In this document: piece after piece, positions 36,509 through 49,400 of the stretch
Layout: every line of letters starts with the position of its first letter
Position numbering within the stretch: the first letter of the stretch is position 1
Assembly: GCF_037038585.1 (NCBI RefSeq)
Contig: NC_092523.1
Coordinates: forward strand, 29,889,501 to 29,953,500
Reading direction: 5' to 3'
DNA length: 64,000 nucleotides
From: Patagioenas fasciata
Taxonomy: Eukaryota; Chordata; Aves; Columbiformes; Columbidae
The notes under the pieces: model-generated
Database searches by the model: none
Seen by the model: only the letters and a program-made list of their open reading frames with translations
Told to the model about the DNA's origin: nothing
Made by a program: the position numbers and the translations under genes

Positions 36509-37030
36509 CCACACATCTGTTCCAGATATCTGGGCTCATCTCTGCTCAACCAGCTGTTCTGCTGCCACTCTTCCACTCTTGTCTGGAGTCTGCAACTCGT
36601 TCCCCTTCCTCACTATAGAGATGGGCCCACGGCTCGCTCCACAGTACAGTGCAGTCCTCTAATCTTGGTTCAAACTGCAGTGAAGATATGTGCAAGAAAG
36701 CTGTAAGAAGCCTCAGACTCTTTGGCTGGGCTATGTTGAAGCCTAGCCCATGTACCCCACTGATTCGGCTTCTGACTTGCTGATTTGACTTCTCGACTTG
36801 TCCTCACATGTGCCTCGTCACCAGAACGTGCTGGTGATCTTGCTCCTGCTGGAGCCCAGTTGCCCTGCCCTGGGAGCAGCTGCCCCTGGGCGGGCCTGGG
36901 GAATCAGACAGCAGGTCACTGGCCTTTTAACAAAACTGGTCCTTGGCAGTGGGGTGCTGAAGCACTCCCCAGTCTGTTTTCACCCTTCAGCCCTTTCCAG
37001 GCTTTCTACATTATCTTTGCCTTTTAGGAT
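36509..37030. other. GC-richer unidentified block next to the inverted repeat
   Basis: About 500 bp following the right arm is clearly richer in G and C than the AT-rich intron around it, with CpG-containing words such as CCACGGCTCGCTCC. Open frames of 80-110 codons on the plus strand have no recognised similarity. It could be an old LTR or other transposon remnant, with the inverted repeat at its edge. I cannot identify it. Confidence 0.4.
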
Positions 37031-39469
37031 CCAAATTAACCAAACTAACTACATCTGAGGTGCTGTTTACGTGCTCCCTTCAAGCTATTAATAAAGATAT
37101 CAAAAGAAAGTTATTATAATACTGATTGTCAGAGCTTGTCAGTGAACATGCTCCCTGTCTCAGAAAAGCATAAAGGACAATCAAAAAGTAGTACAAACCT
37201 AACTAAGTTTAGGATAAAAATTTGAAAGGTAGCGTTTAATGACCTGGCCACCAGAAACAATTGCTATTATCCTGTATTCTCATTTAAAGTATTTTCTCGG
37301 TCCTTTGTATTCACAGTTCCTTACTGGATATTCCCCTCAACAACAAAACCATTAAGTGTGGCAGAAATAATGCTTGTAAATCCTGTGTAACTAGTCTGTG
37401 CAAGAGTACACGATTGGCTACATGAGACATTATTTATAAAGCTTCACTCTGTTTCTTGCCACCCTTCCATGGCTTTCACTGGAGCAGAGCAGCCCTTCAG
37501 CACTGGCCACACACTGAAGCAGATTTGTGAAAAGAGGTGTTTAAAATAACCCACATATCTCACAGTTTTAAATACAATCTTTATTATGTTGTTCTTTTTA
37601 AAAAGTGTGGCTTCATGTACCTTTGAAATTGGCATAGCTGATCAACAGTGCTCCTTTACAAAGAAGAGCAGGTCAGACTTAAGCGAATGCATTGTATTTG
37701 CACATCTAAAACACAACTCAGCCCATCATCAAGCCTCACTGAAAAATACACCTACTGCCTCCTGAAGCAGTGCTGAACAAAAAAACAGTACTTCACAACA
37801 TGAGTTTTAATCAAGAGAAGCTAACCTGTTAACGTTACAATTCATAGCAGAAAATCTTCACTTCTCTGTAAATCTCCATTTCCCTTAATGGAATTCTGGG
37901 CAGAAACAACCTGAAGTCAGCCAGCTCAAGCACAGATTCTAAATTAATGTCCACTGTGCTGTGGAAAAAAATGCTGTAAATTGTGTAAAATCTGGAGATT
38001 CTGCTATTTGCTCCAACAAGTGGAATCTAAACTTTGTATATTTTACAATAAACAGATAAAATCCCAGCTCCCTTCTTCCAGGTTCTTACATGAAACTGAG
38101 AGGGCAAGCAATTGACAGGGTGTTTTTCTGAGGTTCAAAGGGGAAAAATTACCACACACATGCTCAAAATTTGAATTCGCACTGAATATCATTAATTATC
38201 CCAGAAAAATATCTGCTACATACAAAATAACGATTTTCTACAGAAAAAAGTTACCAGCCAAAAAAAAAAAAAAAATTCTTCACTGGATAACTTCTCAATA
38301 CCAACAGAAATTTAACGAAAAACTTTGAAATATGGTACCAAGATGCCTAGCCTGGAGTTAACAATACTTCGAAATGATTCATTCAATTACAAATGTGCAT
38401 ATTTATGAAACAGAACATTAGCCATTTTAAGTATTTTGTATCAGATACAGATATTAGTTTCAACAACAATTTTTCTAATATGGTTTGTCACATTTTCCTC
38501 AGAGGATAAATAATACCAAGCATACTAATAAATCTTACCAAAGAGGAAAAAGTAAATACTATTCCTAAATTGAAAAATATAGACGAAAGTTCACCAAGTA
38601 ATGAGACGGATCAAAGAGTTAAAAATAGTTTTTCATGTACCCTTATAACAAAAGGGAAGAATGTCTAGATATAGAAAGTAAACCAATTTTTGAAAACTGG
38701 AGAAAATTTATTACCAAATGCAACAGACATAATTATTACACATTCAAAGCACAACACCACCAAGTAAATTTTTCTTCCATTCCATACAAAATTTCTGCTC
38801 GGTGTTGACATAAACTTCTGTATAAATTTAGAAATTAGACTTTGCAATTATTATTACTGCAACAAAAACAAACACTCATCTCTCTCCACTATCATTAGTT
38901 GGGCAGAAAAACATGAATCTACATGTTAGGTGAGCACCTCAACTGCCAGACTTTGAGTGTGCATATGCATGTTGCAAGGTGGGAAATGTGGCTAAAAAGT
39001 AGTTTTTGAAATTCCCATAAATAAATCTTTCCAAAATTCTATCCTAGACCAGAAACATCTACCTAATGAAAATGTATTAGTTTTTATATCCAAATGAACA
39101 CTTACACTTTTTACATATCTCACTCTTGCACTCTAATGTTTTCAACAATTCAAGAAGCCAAGATATGGCCAAGAAGGTCTGTAAGAAGTTATGGAAGTTA
39201 TTTCTGCACCCAATGGCTTTATAGTCTATTTAGGAGAAATTTTTAGGATATAGCTATGAGCCTTGAAACAGTTTTGCTTGATTTATTATCTACTTCACCT
39301 TTAAGACACAACCAACTATTTCATTTCAACAACTTATTCCTTTACAATGTCATTATCTAGCACATCCAGAACCATCCTACCACTTCTGTTACACACACAT
39401 TAAAAAGGAATGCAGGGGGCAGAGGGGAAACAGCATGCCGTGCCAGACAACTCAGTGAAATTAACTCAA

Positions 39470-39594
39470 GTTTGTTGTTGTTGTTGTTTGTTTGTTGGTT
39501 GGTTGGGGTTTAAAAAACACACAACAACAAAAAAAAAAAAACACAACACAACAAAACAGACAAACAAAAACCCACAAAACAAGAAACAAAAACT
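39470..39594. repeat. Foldback of G/T-rich and A/C-rich simple sequence
   Basis: A run of GTTT, GTT and GGTT units (39470-39511) is followed directly by an A/C-rich run with CAACAA, CACAACAC and CAAACAAAA units (39512-39594). The two halves are roughly complementary, so the tract can pair with itself. Open frames through it are artefacts. Confidence 0.75.
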
Positions 39595-41324
39595 TAATCC
39601 TAACTGATGGATGGGGTGATCACCTAGGTTGTGAGAGAAACAAACAAAGCACTTTCTCTGAATCAGTCCACAGGTGAAGAACTACCACATGCAAGATAGC
39701 AAGATATATAGACAGACCACGCAGGTGGTAACTACACGGCTACAGATACTAGGCATTTCACAGCCTAACAGTTATTTATATTTGTAAGCACTTTTACCAA
39801 ACTCCTTGGTAAAGCTGAAACTTTTCATAATGTTAGCGTTTGATCACTACTTTGCCCACTCATTTCCACACCAATATTAAATTCCCTCTCTTCTGCTAGC
39901 ATTAGTATCCATGATCCCACAGCCAACACAGCCTAAAACTGGTCCAGCCTAGAACTAACCCAAATATTGTTTCATTTAGCTAAATCAACTATATCTGTTA
40001 TACCATATGGCTGCTCAAAAGCTATGTTGGCACAGGAGAAGGGAAACAGTGAATCACCAGGTTAGACATCTTTTGGCAACAATGCTATTTCACGCTGACC
40101 TGCACCATGTGTTAAATTACAGCCAGAAAACAAAATCAAGAAAAATTAGATTCAAATTTGTGCTCAAAGAAATGAGTGTTGTAGCTACTACTTGAGAAGT
40201 CTGCTTTGTATTTAAATGAAACATTTGTACTCTCCCATACATTGTTGCATCTCATGTGGCAACCTGTGACAAATGAAATTGCTGGACAGAAAGAAGTTTG
40301 TTTATATACAGTGATCCAGACTCATGGATCAGCTTCTGGGTATGAAAACAAATCTAGAACTCAGCCTTAAAGTCAATGGGAAACTCAAGCAAAATGTAAA
40401 ACACAGGAGTATACATACCTGACACGTTGCTAAGTAGTTATCAACTTGTCTATCAAACAACATATTAATTAGCATGAACTGTGACTGTTTTAAGATGATA
40501 CTCAGCACAGATACTTATACAAGAGTATTCACCTAAATGAATAATATGAAACTAAGAAAAATTAATGGAAGAATGATTTATTTCAACAGCAGCTACTTGT
40601 AACTCTCAGAATTGTACAAGTGTACCAAATGGACATAAATAAAAAAAGATGAAGACAGCTGCTAACAGCAATGACCAAGAACAAGTGACAGGTGTTTCAG
40701 AAAGCTAATATTTAACCTGAAACTTAATTATCTGTCTCATGCAGAAATGCAAACGTAAATAAAACACTTCAAAAATATTTAGCGATAGGCATCATTTTTT
40801 TTTTCCAAGTTAATTGCACAATCCTCTATTTGTACAGCTGTGGAAGTGATTCTGATGCTTAGATTTCCCAGTGCGGTTGACTCATGCACAGCTAAATTAT
40901 TCTGTAAAACTTCTGTGAAGAGTAGACTGTTTGACTGCCTGAATAACACAGTAGGCAGTGCACTTCACTAGAGAGTGTCTTCATAAAGCAAGAAGTGAGA
41001 CTTCACATTCCTGTTTCCATACAACGAGAGAGTAGGTACATTTTAAGCATCAACAATGAAGCGCAGTCCAAGTCAGAAATTACCAAATGAGCAGCTCCTC
41101 CTTCCCATTTCCCCCCACTCCTTTCCCCTGAAGTCCTGCACATCATCCTAGAGAAAAGAAAGTGATTAAAAAAAAAAAAAGGTAGTAGAAAAACAGAATA
41201 AAACATAAGGGAAACACTAGGGGATGCTAACTTCAGTGCATTCAAAAATGTGGCAAAATACACTTCTGTATTAGCATGCTTATGTTCATAAGAGTAACAA
41301 GATTTAACAGAAGTAAAGACTTAC

Positions 41325-41383
41325 TTTTCTAAAATTCTGGTGTCTGCTAGTGGATCCTTCAGTTTTTTCGTCAATACAAATAC
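41325..41383 (-). other. CLOCK: Probable noncoding 5' UTR exon 2 of CLOCK
   Basis: A 59-nt segment is flanked on the minus strand by CCTATAACAG and by GTAAGT, a consensus donor. Mammalian CLOCK has noncoding exons before the one with the start codon, and this is the best-looking exon between the promoter and 30360. Two of its frames are open, but neither can continue into CLOCK because of the TGA before the start codon. A CR1 insertion begins about 150 bp away on its upstream side. The call rests on splice signals and position, without transcript evidence. Confidence 0.55.
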
Positions 41384-41533
41384 CTGTTATAGGAAGGGCA
41401 AGTTTATACATTAAACAAAATTTCAATACTACAGTTACAGAATTCTAAATCCCTGCATTACACTACTCCTTAATTTCATTAAACAAAATACTAGTTACTC
41501 TTTTGTCAGAATTTTCAATATAACATCAGCAGC

Positions 41534-42427
41534 AGCAAATTTGCTGATGACACCAAGTTGGGGGGCAGCGTCGACCTGCTGGAAGGCAGGAGGGCTCTGC
41601 AAAGAGATCTGGATAGACTGGAAAAATGGGCTGATTCCAATGGGATGAAGTTCAACAAGGTCAAGTGCCGGGTCCTGCACTTTGGCCACAACAACCCCCT
41701 GCAGCGCTACAGGCTGGGCACAGAGTGGCTGGAGGGCAGCCAGGCAGAAAGGGACCTGGGGGTACTGATTGACAGGAAGCTCAACATGAGCCAACAGTGT
41801 GCCCAGGTGGTCAAGAAGGCCAATGGTATCCTGGCCTGTATCAAAAATAGTGTGGTCAGCAGGACAAGGGAAGTGATCCTTCCCCTGTACTCTGCATTGG
41901 TGAGGTCACACCTGGAGTATTGTGTTCAGTTCTGGGCCCCTCAGTTCAGGAAAGATATCGAGGTGCTGGAGCGGGTCCAGAGAAGAGCAACAAGACTGGT
42001 GAAGGGACTTGAGCACATGACCTATGGGGAGAGGCTGAGGGAGCTGGGGTTGTTCAGTCTGGAGAAGAGGAGGCTTAGAGGTGACCTCATCGCTCTCTAT
42101 AACTACCTGAAGGGAAATTATAGCCAGGTGGGAACTGGTCTCTTCTCCCAGGCAGTTAGCAATAGGACAAGGGGACATGGGCTTAAACTCTGCCAGGGGA
42201 AGTTTAGGCTGGATATTAGGAAGAAGTTCTTTACGGAGAGAGTGATCAGGCATTGGAATGGCCTGCCCAGGGAGGTGGTGGACTCACCGTCCCTGGAGGT
42301 TTTTAAACTGAGATTGGACATGGCTCTTAGTGCCATGATCTAGTAAATGGGCTGAAGTTGGACCAAGGGTTGGACTTGATGATCTCTGAGGTCTTTTCCA
42401 ACCTAGCCAATTCTGTGATTCTGTGAA
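41534..42427 (+). mobile_element. CR1 LINE, 3' part with an intact reading frame
   Basis: A plus-strand CR1 copy is truncated 5' within the reverse-transcriptase domain. Its frame starts at SKFADDTKL, which contains the catalytic FADD motif (41540-41551), and runs without a stop through the thumb and C-terminal part to TAG at 42341-42343. It is followed by a short 3' UTR and two tandem ATTCTGTG units (42410-42425). The open frame of about 270 codons suggests a fairly young copy. It cannot be autonomous, because the endonuclease and the front of the RT are missing. It sits 150 bp upstream of CLOCK noncoding exon 2, antisense to CLOCK. Confidence 0.95.
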
Positions 42428-45400
42428 TCCAGGCTCAACTGGAATTACAGTGATTGCAAAACTTGAGATACAGGACAAGTCCTTCATATTACGTAGGCAA
42501 GAAATGCCTTAACGAAAAAGGGAAAAAAAAAGAGTTTTAAAAAAAAAAAAAGTTTTGCAGTTGGTACAGAGGAGAAACAGCTCAACTGTTATCTTGGCTA
42601 AAGAAACAGAAAAAGCCAAGGCAGAAAGACTTGACTTTTCTTGTCCCTGAACTATTTGCAAAACGCCTTGTAACCACTTCTGGGATAGATGTTAGGTATT
42701 CTTCCACCACCACTCTATAAGCAAGAATCAAAAGGAAATGGAACATCAGCCAGCATTTAGTCAATAATTGGACTTGCTCAGGCAGGAAAGATGATGCATC
42801 ATTTTAACAAAAGGAATTGTGCTTCATAAGCTAAGCAGAAACAGCAATGCAGCACTAGAAAAAAGCATATAAACTCTAAATTTATTTTACTGTAACTATT
42901 CTGCCTATATATTCTTATATATATTGAAATAAAAAATAAAATCTTTACTTAAGTATTAAACTATTAGAGCACTGAATGCACCTTCATTTCTGAATGTTTG
43001 AAGAAAAACTACATTTTGAAGTAACACTAACATTTAGCCACCTATTTTTTAGCATTCTGTGTTTCTAAAACTATCAATTTCTGTAGGTATCTAATGTGCT
43101 CTAATTCTTTCTTCATTCTCCTGAGCAGCAACAGCGTGCATTCCTCCTTTGTGGCTTGCTACTGACACGAACAGAAGCTTTCAGAGCTTGTGCTGACTAA
43201 GCAAGCCCAGAAAACCTACTGAATTCACCTTCTGAGGGTCATCAGAGAAACAGCTAAAGACCACTAACAAATTCCTTCTTCCCCTAGATCAGTGTGATCT
43301 TCAAAATGTTGGGCCTCGTCAATTTACTTGTAAATTTAGTAGACTCATTATGATTACAATATTCCTCTTCAAGCATTTGGAATTTTTTTTTAATGAAGGC
43401 TTTTGGGACCTTGTAGACTAATTCACCACTTACAGAAAAATTTCTGTCAATTATTTCCCATTCCCCCAGCTGTTTCAAAAGTATTTTAAGATCATAATAC
43501 TGATTGAAAGACAAAACATAATATAACTGAGGAATTTCTAAGCCAATCTTTTTTAAGCATTGCTGCTACCATATTTAAGAATTTTTAAGATTAGGTATGG
43601 GGAAAAAGAAGGTCACAGATTCAGCTCCTTTTCTATTTTTGGAAATTCAGATTCTGTCCTGGTATTTCCTTATAAACTTTTAAAAGTTTCAAATGAAATC
43701 TCAAAGTTATTTGAGGAACTATTAGTCCCTTTTACCACCTACAATACTCAAAACGTAATCATATCAGGTGCTTAGGGCCATACTACATTTGCATGACTTC
43801 AAACTCTTTTCCTCAGCTTTTTTCTTTTTCTCTTTTACCACTTCTTAAGCTTTTCTTTCACAGAATGATCAGATCACACTATTTCTATCTACCAAACCCC
43901 ATGTTGCGCTATGCTTACTCCATGCCCCTCAAAACCTTCTCTGCACTCTCAGGTTCTTAACACCTCCCAAATTAGTATCACCGTATTTTATTTGCAAACA
44001 TTTAGAACCTTCCTTTCCAGGTCATTACTGAAGATGCTAAAATTAGCACTGCTTAAAAGACTGCCATCTCAACTAGCAAGTAGGACCTAGTTAAAAATAA
44101 AGTTGCACTAGATGTATTTTTTTACACAATATTTTAAATCAGAGCAAATGTGGTAATCCACCCCACATGGGCTCTTTTCCCACTTCATTAATAGAACCTG
44201 ACTTGGATCATCCAGCACTTAAGCCCTGAAAAGAAACATTAAGAAAATATTTATAAAAGCATTCTAGTCAATTCAATTTTCAATTAAAATAACAGTTAAC
44301 AAAAAATAGAACTACAACCAGGTTTTACGTTAAATGGCGATTTTCTTGTGTTCAGAACATTGTGAATATGGTTTCAATGACCCAGGATCTTGCTAGTAGC
44401 CTATTTAGCACTTATATCGAGGAATGGGATTCCAAGAGCTACCAATATTCACAGGAAATCCTGAAACTAATATAAATTACATGTTAAGGCCACGTGCTAG
44501 CAGAGTAACTGAAAACAGCTGTACTGTATTTAAGCATGTACTAAGGTTTAAAACAGTTTAGTGATGTCTAACACACTAAAAAATATGCAAATAGAGTGAG
44601 AATTAAATACACTTCAACATAACAGTGCAATATTCATAAGACAAGATTACTTAAAATAATGAGGACTACTCATAACTTCTTGTCTTACAATTCTCCTGTT
44701 TGACTCTCAATATCTTTATTCATTTTAAATTGAGGCTTGCACCTGTCTCAATGAGGCCTCCTCCCAAAGCTGCTATATAAAGCAGCTGAGTACTAAATTT
44801 TGATTTTTACTTAATGCATTTGTTTTTTTGCAAGCTAAAGTGCTACATACACATACAGCACTAATAATTGCTCTTTTAGAAAGGATTACACAAACTAAAT
44901 GGAGAGATGCTTAAGCCTAGGAGAATAAAACACGCAAACTTTTATAATGTGTTTATGCTAGCTACAACACGAGGGAATAGACTGAATAAAATAAGTAACA
45001 CTGCAAATAACTCAGTTTAGAAAAAAATCATTGGCTTTAATTAAAAAAATAAAGTTCTCCAAAGTGCTGCTGATACTTGCACTACTACAACCTTAGATTT
45101 CTTTTCATGGTTATATGAAAGGGTTGTTGTTTTAAATGTCCTTATCAATATAAATCTTAATTGAATATTGGAAATTTTCTGGAAAAATGCTGAAAGCTAA
45201 GGCCTAGATTCTGCAAAGATCTAATAAACAAGAAATATAAGTGAGTTTATAATCATTGGCTTAGACATGCAATATATTACACTAGTAGTAAGTGTGCAAA
45301 ACTCTTGGGAAGCTCTGAACTAAAAATTACACAGCGCAGATGAGGAAAACTCTTAAAACTGTTACTTCAAGATAAAATGAGTTAACACTGGCAGCTAAAT

Positions 45401-46295
45401 ATTACTTATATTTTCAAAACCTTAACACCTGCCATCTACAACCTCACATTGAGGAATTCAGTCCAGGTGAAAGAAAGAAATAATCTGTCTTTATTCATGA
45501 CAGCTCAATGCACAGAAAAATCATAGTAACTGCAAAAACCTGTGAAGATCATATCTTTTTCATTTATTGTCCTGCTCCTATTTAATGACTACAATAAAAC
45601 ACTGGACTTTTTTTTCAGTGAGGAACAGTTCAAGCAGAACATGTGGGGTGGGAAGTATACACATTTTAGAATTCTGTATAAAAAGAACAAAATGAAAGAA
45701 ATCGGGAGATGCCTATTTTTAACAATTTAAGAAAATAAGCAGGGAATAAAAACAGACTAAACAATCAAAATTTCATAAGGCAACTATGACTTAGCCATTT
45801 GATTCACTGTGACTTGTATTTATCTGTTTCCCTTGACAGTTTGTATGAACACAAGCTGACAAGAACATTCATGGCACTCTAAAAGCTGTAAATATTAGCA
45901 CTGAACCTTATAACTGGATTTGCGGAATAGATACAGATCATAGATGTCCATTGCCCTCGTCTACTAACCAATAACCAAAGTGAACAATTTTGGTTATGTC
46001 TCTGTTAGCAAGTATCTGGAGCAGCAGAAATGGATCAGTTAATAAAGCAGCTGGTGCTGACACTCCTGTGCTAGCTGTTCAAGAGGGCTTGTTTTGGATT
46101 AGATTTCACTTGGTCTCCAGAAGCAAACATCACCATCACACAGGCCATTCAAAGTTTTCCAGGGATTTAATAACTGATTAAGACCTGCATGACCCTGGCA
46201 GAGACAGAAGAGCACTTGAAACCTGCAGCAAAACTTAGAAACTAGTTTTCCAGGTAAGCAATGTAGTTCAAACCCTGAGCAAGATTGTAGTAACG

Positions 46296-46319
46296 GGAGA
46301 TAATCAAGAGATTATCTCC
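46296..46319. repeat. Perfect small hairpin, 10-bp arms
   Basis: GGAGATAATC, loop AAGA, GATTATCTCC. The arms pair perfectly. It lies in intron 1 and has no T run after it or other context that would give it a role. Confidence 0.7.
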
Positions 46320-46441
46320 AAAATAGTCCAAATGATCCAAATAAAAATGGCAATGGCAAATCACAGGAATGGTATCCTACCTTTCCAAACCAGAGCAAAC
46401 AAAGCAGGTGTCACCTCACAAAACAGAATACCACAATTAAG

Positions 46442-46464
46442 AAAAAAAAAAAAAAAAAAAAAAG
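46442..46464 (+). repeat. Poly-A run (23 A)
   Basis: Twenty-three consecutive A bases in intron 1. The upstream sequence shows no gene-like frame that would mark a processed pseudogene. Confidence 0.8.
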
Positions 46465-49400
46465 GGAGATCATAGTACATGGCATCCTACTGTCTACCAC
46501 AAAGTAATTTACTTCCCCTGTTTCAGAATTCAGCACTATCACTTTGGCTTCATTTCACTTTGCTTTATTTCTTCACTCCATCTTTTATGTCTTTTTTTGT
46601 CTTTTAAATATTTTATTTCTTTTCCCATTTCTCCCTTATTTCTTTCAGATTTTTTTTCTCATTTATTTATTTCATCCTATAACCTGTGTTATTAAATACA
46701 GCAAGAGAAAACTAAAGATTCTGGCACCTCTGAGCTTTCAGACAGAGCTGTCAGTGTTGTTTTTTTCCCTTGGAAATTCACAGAGTGTAGACTGACACAG
46801 GCAGTGATTTAACTTGCCCTAACTCAGACAAAATTTAAAAGGGCTAAAGATGAACATGTGTTTCCTTCAATCATTCAAATTGATCTCTAAATCCAGCACT
46901 AAGCAACTATGTGAATTAAGAAAAAGCAGATTAATGATACAAGAATATCAGTCTACTATACTGAAGTTAGCCTGGTTCTAAACATCATCTCAGAGAACAG
47001 CCACAGGAACACCATGACAGAAATGCTAAGGGAAACAATGAAGCAACTTATGTTATGGAAGAACTTAATTACAGAAACACTAGACAAAAATATATTTGGC
47101 TTATACACAGCTTTTTACCCTAGGAGCAAAGCCAGGAATATCTTGCTTAATCTTTGTCATTTGTTTACATAATAATTTAATCTTCTAGATTTTAGGTTAA
47201 ATGCCAGTTTCTCTTAGTGTTCTAAGTTTAAACAGGATTTTGTCACACATGATTAACTCATTAGTTACCTAGAATAATCAAAAGAGACTCACCTAGTTTC
47301 AGTGACATTCAATATACAGCATCCAAGTAATTTTCCAGAAGAGTTTTACAAATGAAAAAATGGGCTTCACTCTGCATTTGCTAAAATTTAGATGAAAAGC
47401 AAATCAGATCTCTTTAAAGCAATTCCTAAAGAAACATTGTCTTTTAAGAAAAACAAAAAACAATCCATGAAACAACACTACACATATTGTCACATGTACA
47501 TAAATTGAAAATTTGAAGTATAACGAGAAACCTTTTCATTTCAGAAGCTTCCTTCTGTGTGGACCTGGGTTTCAAAACAAAACCCAGAATTTACACGTAA
47601 TTATGGTTTTAATAACAAAAATTCAGTTAGCAGAAATTTTCATCAACATTCAATACAACTTATTCCACCAAGTTTTTTTAAACCTATTAAGCAATTACAG
47701 AATTTTAATACAAATTCAGTACTACATTTTTAATCCATAAAAATCTAAGAAACAATAAATCATTCCATTTATTCCTATACGGAACACAAATTCCATCTTC
47801 CTGTGACTCATGAACATCAGACACTCCTGGGTCATTTCAACACAAAACAAAAGAAAAATTGAAAAGAAGGTTCAGTGCAGTCCTATGCTAAGCAAAAGAG
47901 AAGCGTGGGAACACTAAAATAATCCTCCACACTGTATATTCTAGTTTCAGCAAAAGAAAGTAGAACTAGCAATCTCCAACCTGTCTTGTAAATCTGTCTC
48001 CATTTGTTTCATGATTTGAATCTTTAGACAAACAAGGTGGCCAGCAACTCCACTACTTTATTTCATTAATTTAAGTCAACTCATCTGATCCAAATGTATA
48101 ACTATGTTTCTGAGCAAGCTAAGAGATCCATCTCTTTTTTTCCTTTATAACTCAGGAACTAAGAGACCATTTTCAGATCATTAGTTCTCTATACCTTACT
48201 AAACAAATTTTGATTTAATGAGTTGCAATTTTTCTTCATTGTGATAGGCAGAACAGCCCAAACAATTACAACCAACATAACTAACTGCTCTACAATACTA
48301 CATTTTCCATTCCTTGTGGATGGGCTCTGATGGTGCTGCTGCTACTCCTTATTCATTGCACTTCCACAGTAGGCATGTAAGAACAAACCTGAATAAGACA
48401 GTGCTTTGACTTCACTGTTGTCCTGAGTAAATGTGGTTTTGCACAAGCAGTTACATGGCCACATTTCCAGAGAAGCACAGAGGCACTACTGCAAGCACTC
48501 ACACATGCACACAAGTCAGTGAGAGCAAAAAAACTTTCAATTCTCTCTTCTATTTCTACAAATCAGTGTCAAAAATATTTTCTCTCTATCTAGTTATTCG
48601 CTTTTCACGCTTCGATGCAAACATTAAGAAAAAAATGTATAAAAAGATATTTTTATATATGTAAATACAAAAGATCTGGAACTTAAGAACAGTTTTAGAC
48701 TGAGGATTTTCAGCAGAAATTTTAAAAATGCCCTGAGGAAGATAAAAGGAAAATGGCCCATGAAGAGACAAGCAGTAAATAAAGCTGAAGTACGCCCTGG
48801 AAGGCATAAATTCTTAATAAAACAAAGCAATCCTTATGGTCTTAAAAGGTTACTTGAAAAGTAACATCCCAGATGCAAAGCACGTGTAAGTTTTCAGGAT
48901 GCTTAAAGATAAGTCTTTTGTAACTTTTAACCACACACAATATGCATTGTTCAAAATAATCTATTTTATAATATTACTATTTGTTCTGAACACAAAAGCA
49001 GCAATAAAGAAAAAAATGAAAGAATACAGAAAAGTTGAATCAAAAATGTACAATAGTTGTGGAAATATACTACTGAAATAGCATTTGAAGGACAGCATCA
49101 ACGGGGGGATGTGGAGGGACAGTACCTGACATTACACTGGAGTGGAGGAGATTAGGGCTGTTTACCTCTCACAGTCCAGCTAGAACATGGCCAGTAGCTC
49201 TGTCTGGTTATGACTAAAAGGATTTAGAATACATCTACCCCACGTGATTTGCACAGATGAAACCGATTTATTAATAGCTAAATCATTGAACTGGTACAAA
49301 CCATATTTTCAGAAATCTATCGTGCCGCCTAATGTAAGAGTTTGGGATGGCACAAAAATGTCTGATACTGGAGCATAACAGTTTAAGTTTCTTCCTAAAA

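Larger units (their letters stand above)
30361..41324 (-). other. CLOCK: CLOCK 5' UTR intron 2
   Basis: About 11 kb between the probable noncoding exon 2 and the start-codon exon. It contains the 222-bp inverted repeat and GC-richer block (36287-37030), a poly-A run (35905) and the foldback at 39470. No coding exon or RNA gene was found. Confidence 0.65.

Noticed and set aside
36368..37058. Plus-strand frames of 80-112 codons in the GC-richer block
   Set aside because: No recognisable protein and no exon borders, and one frame runs through the palindrome arm.
41325..41383. N-terminal extension of CLOCK from the upstream exon
   Set aside because: A TGA at 30323-30325 closes the CLOCK frame just before the start codon.
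41534..42343. The 261-codon plus-strand frame as a host gene
   Set aside because: It is the C-terminal part of CR1 reverse transcriptase, with the FADD motif and CR1 3' end, so it belongs to a mobile element.
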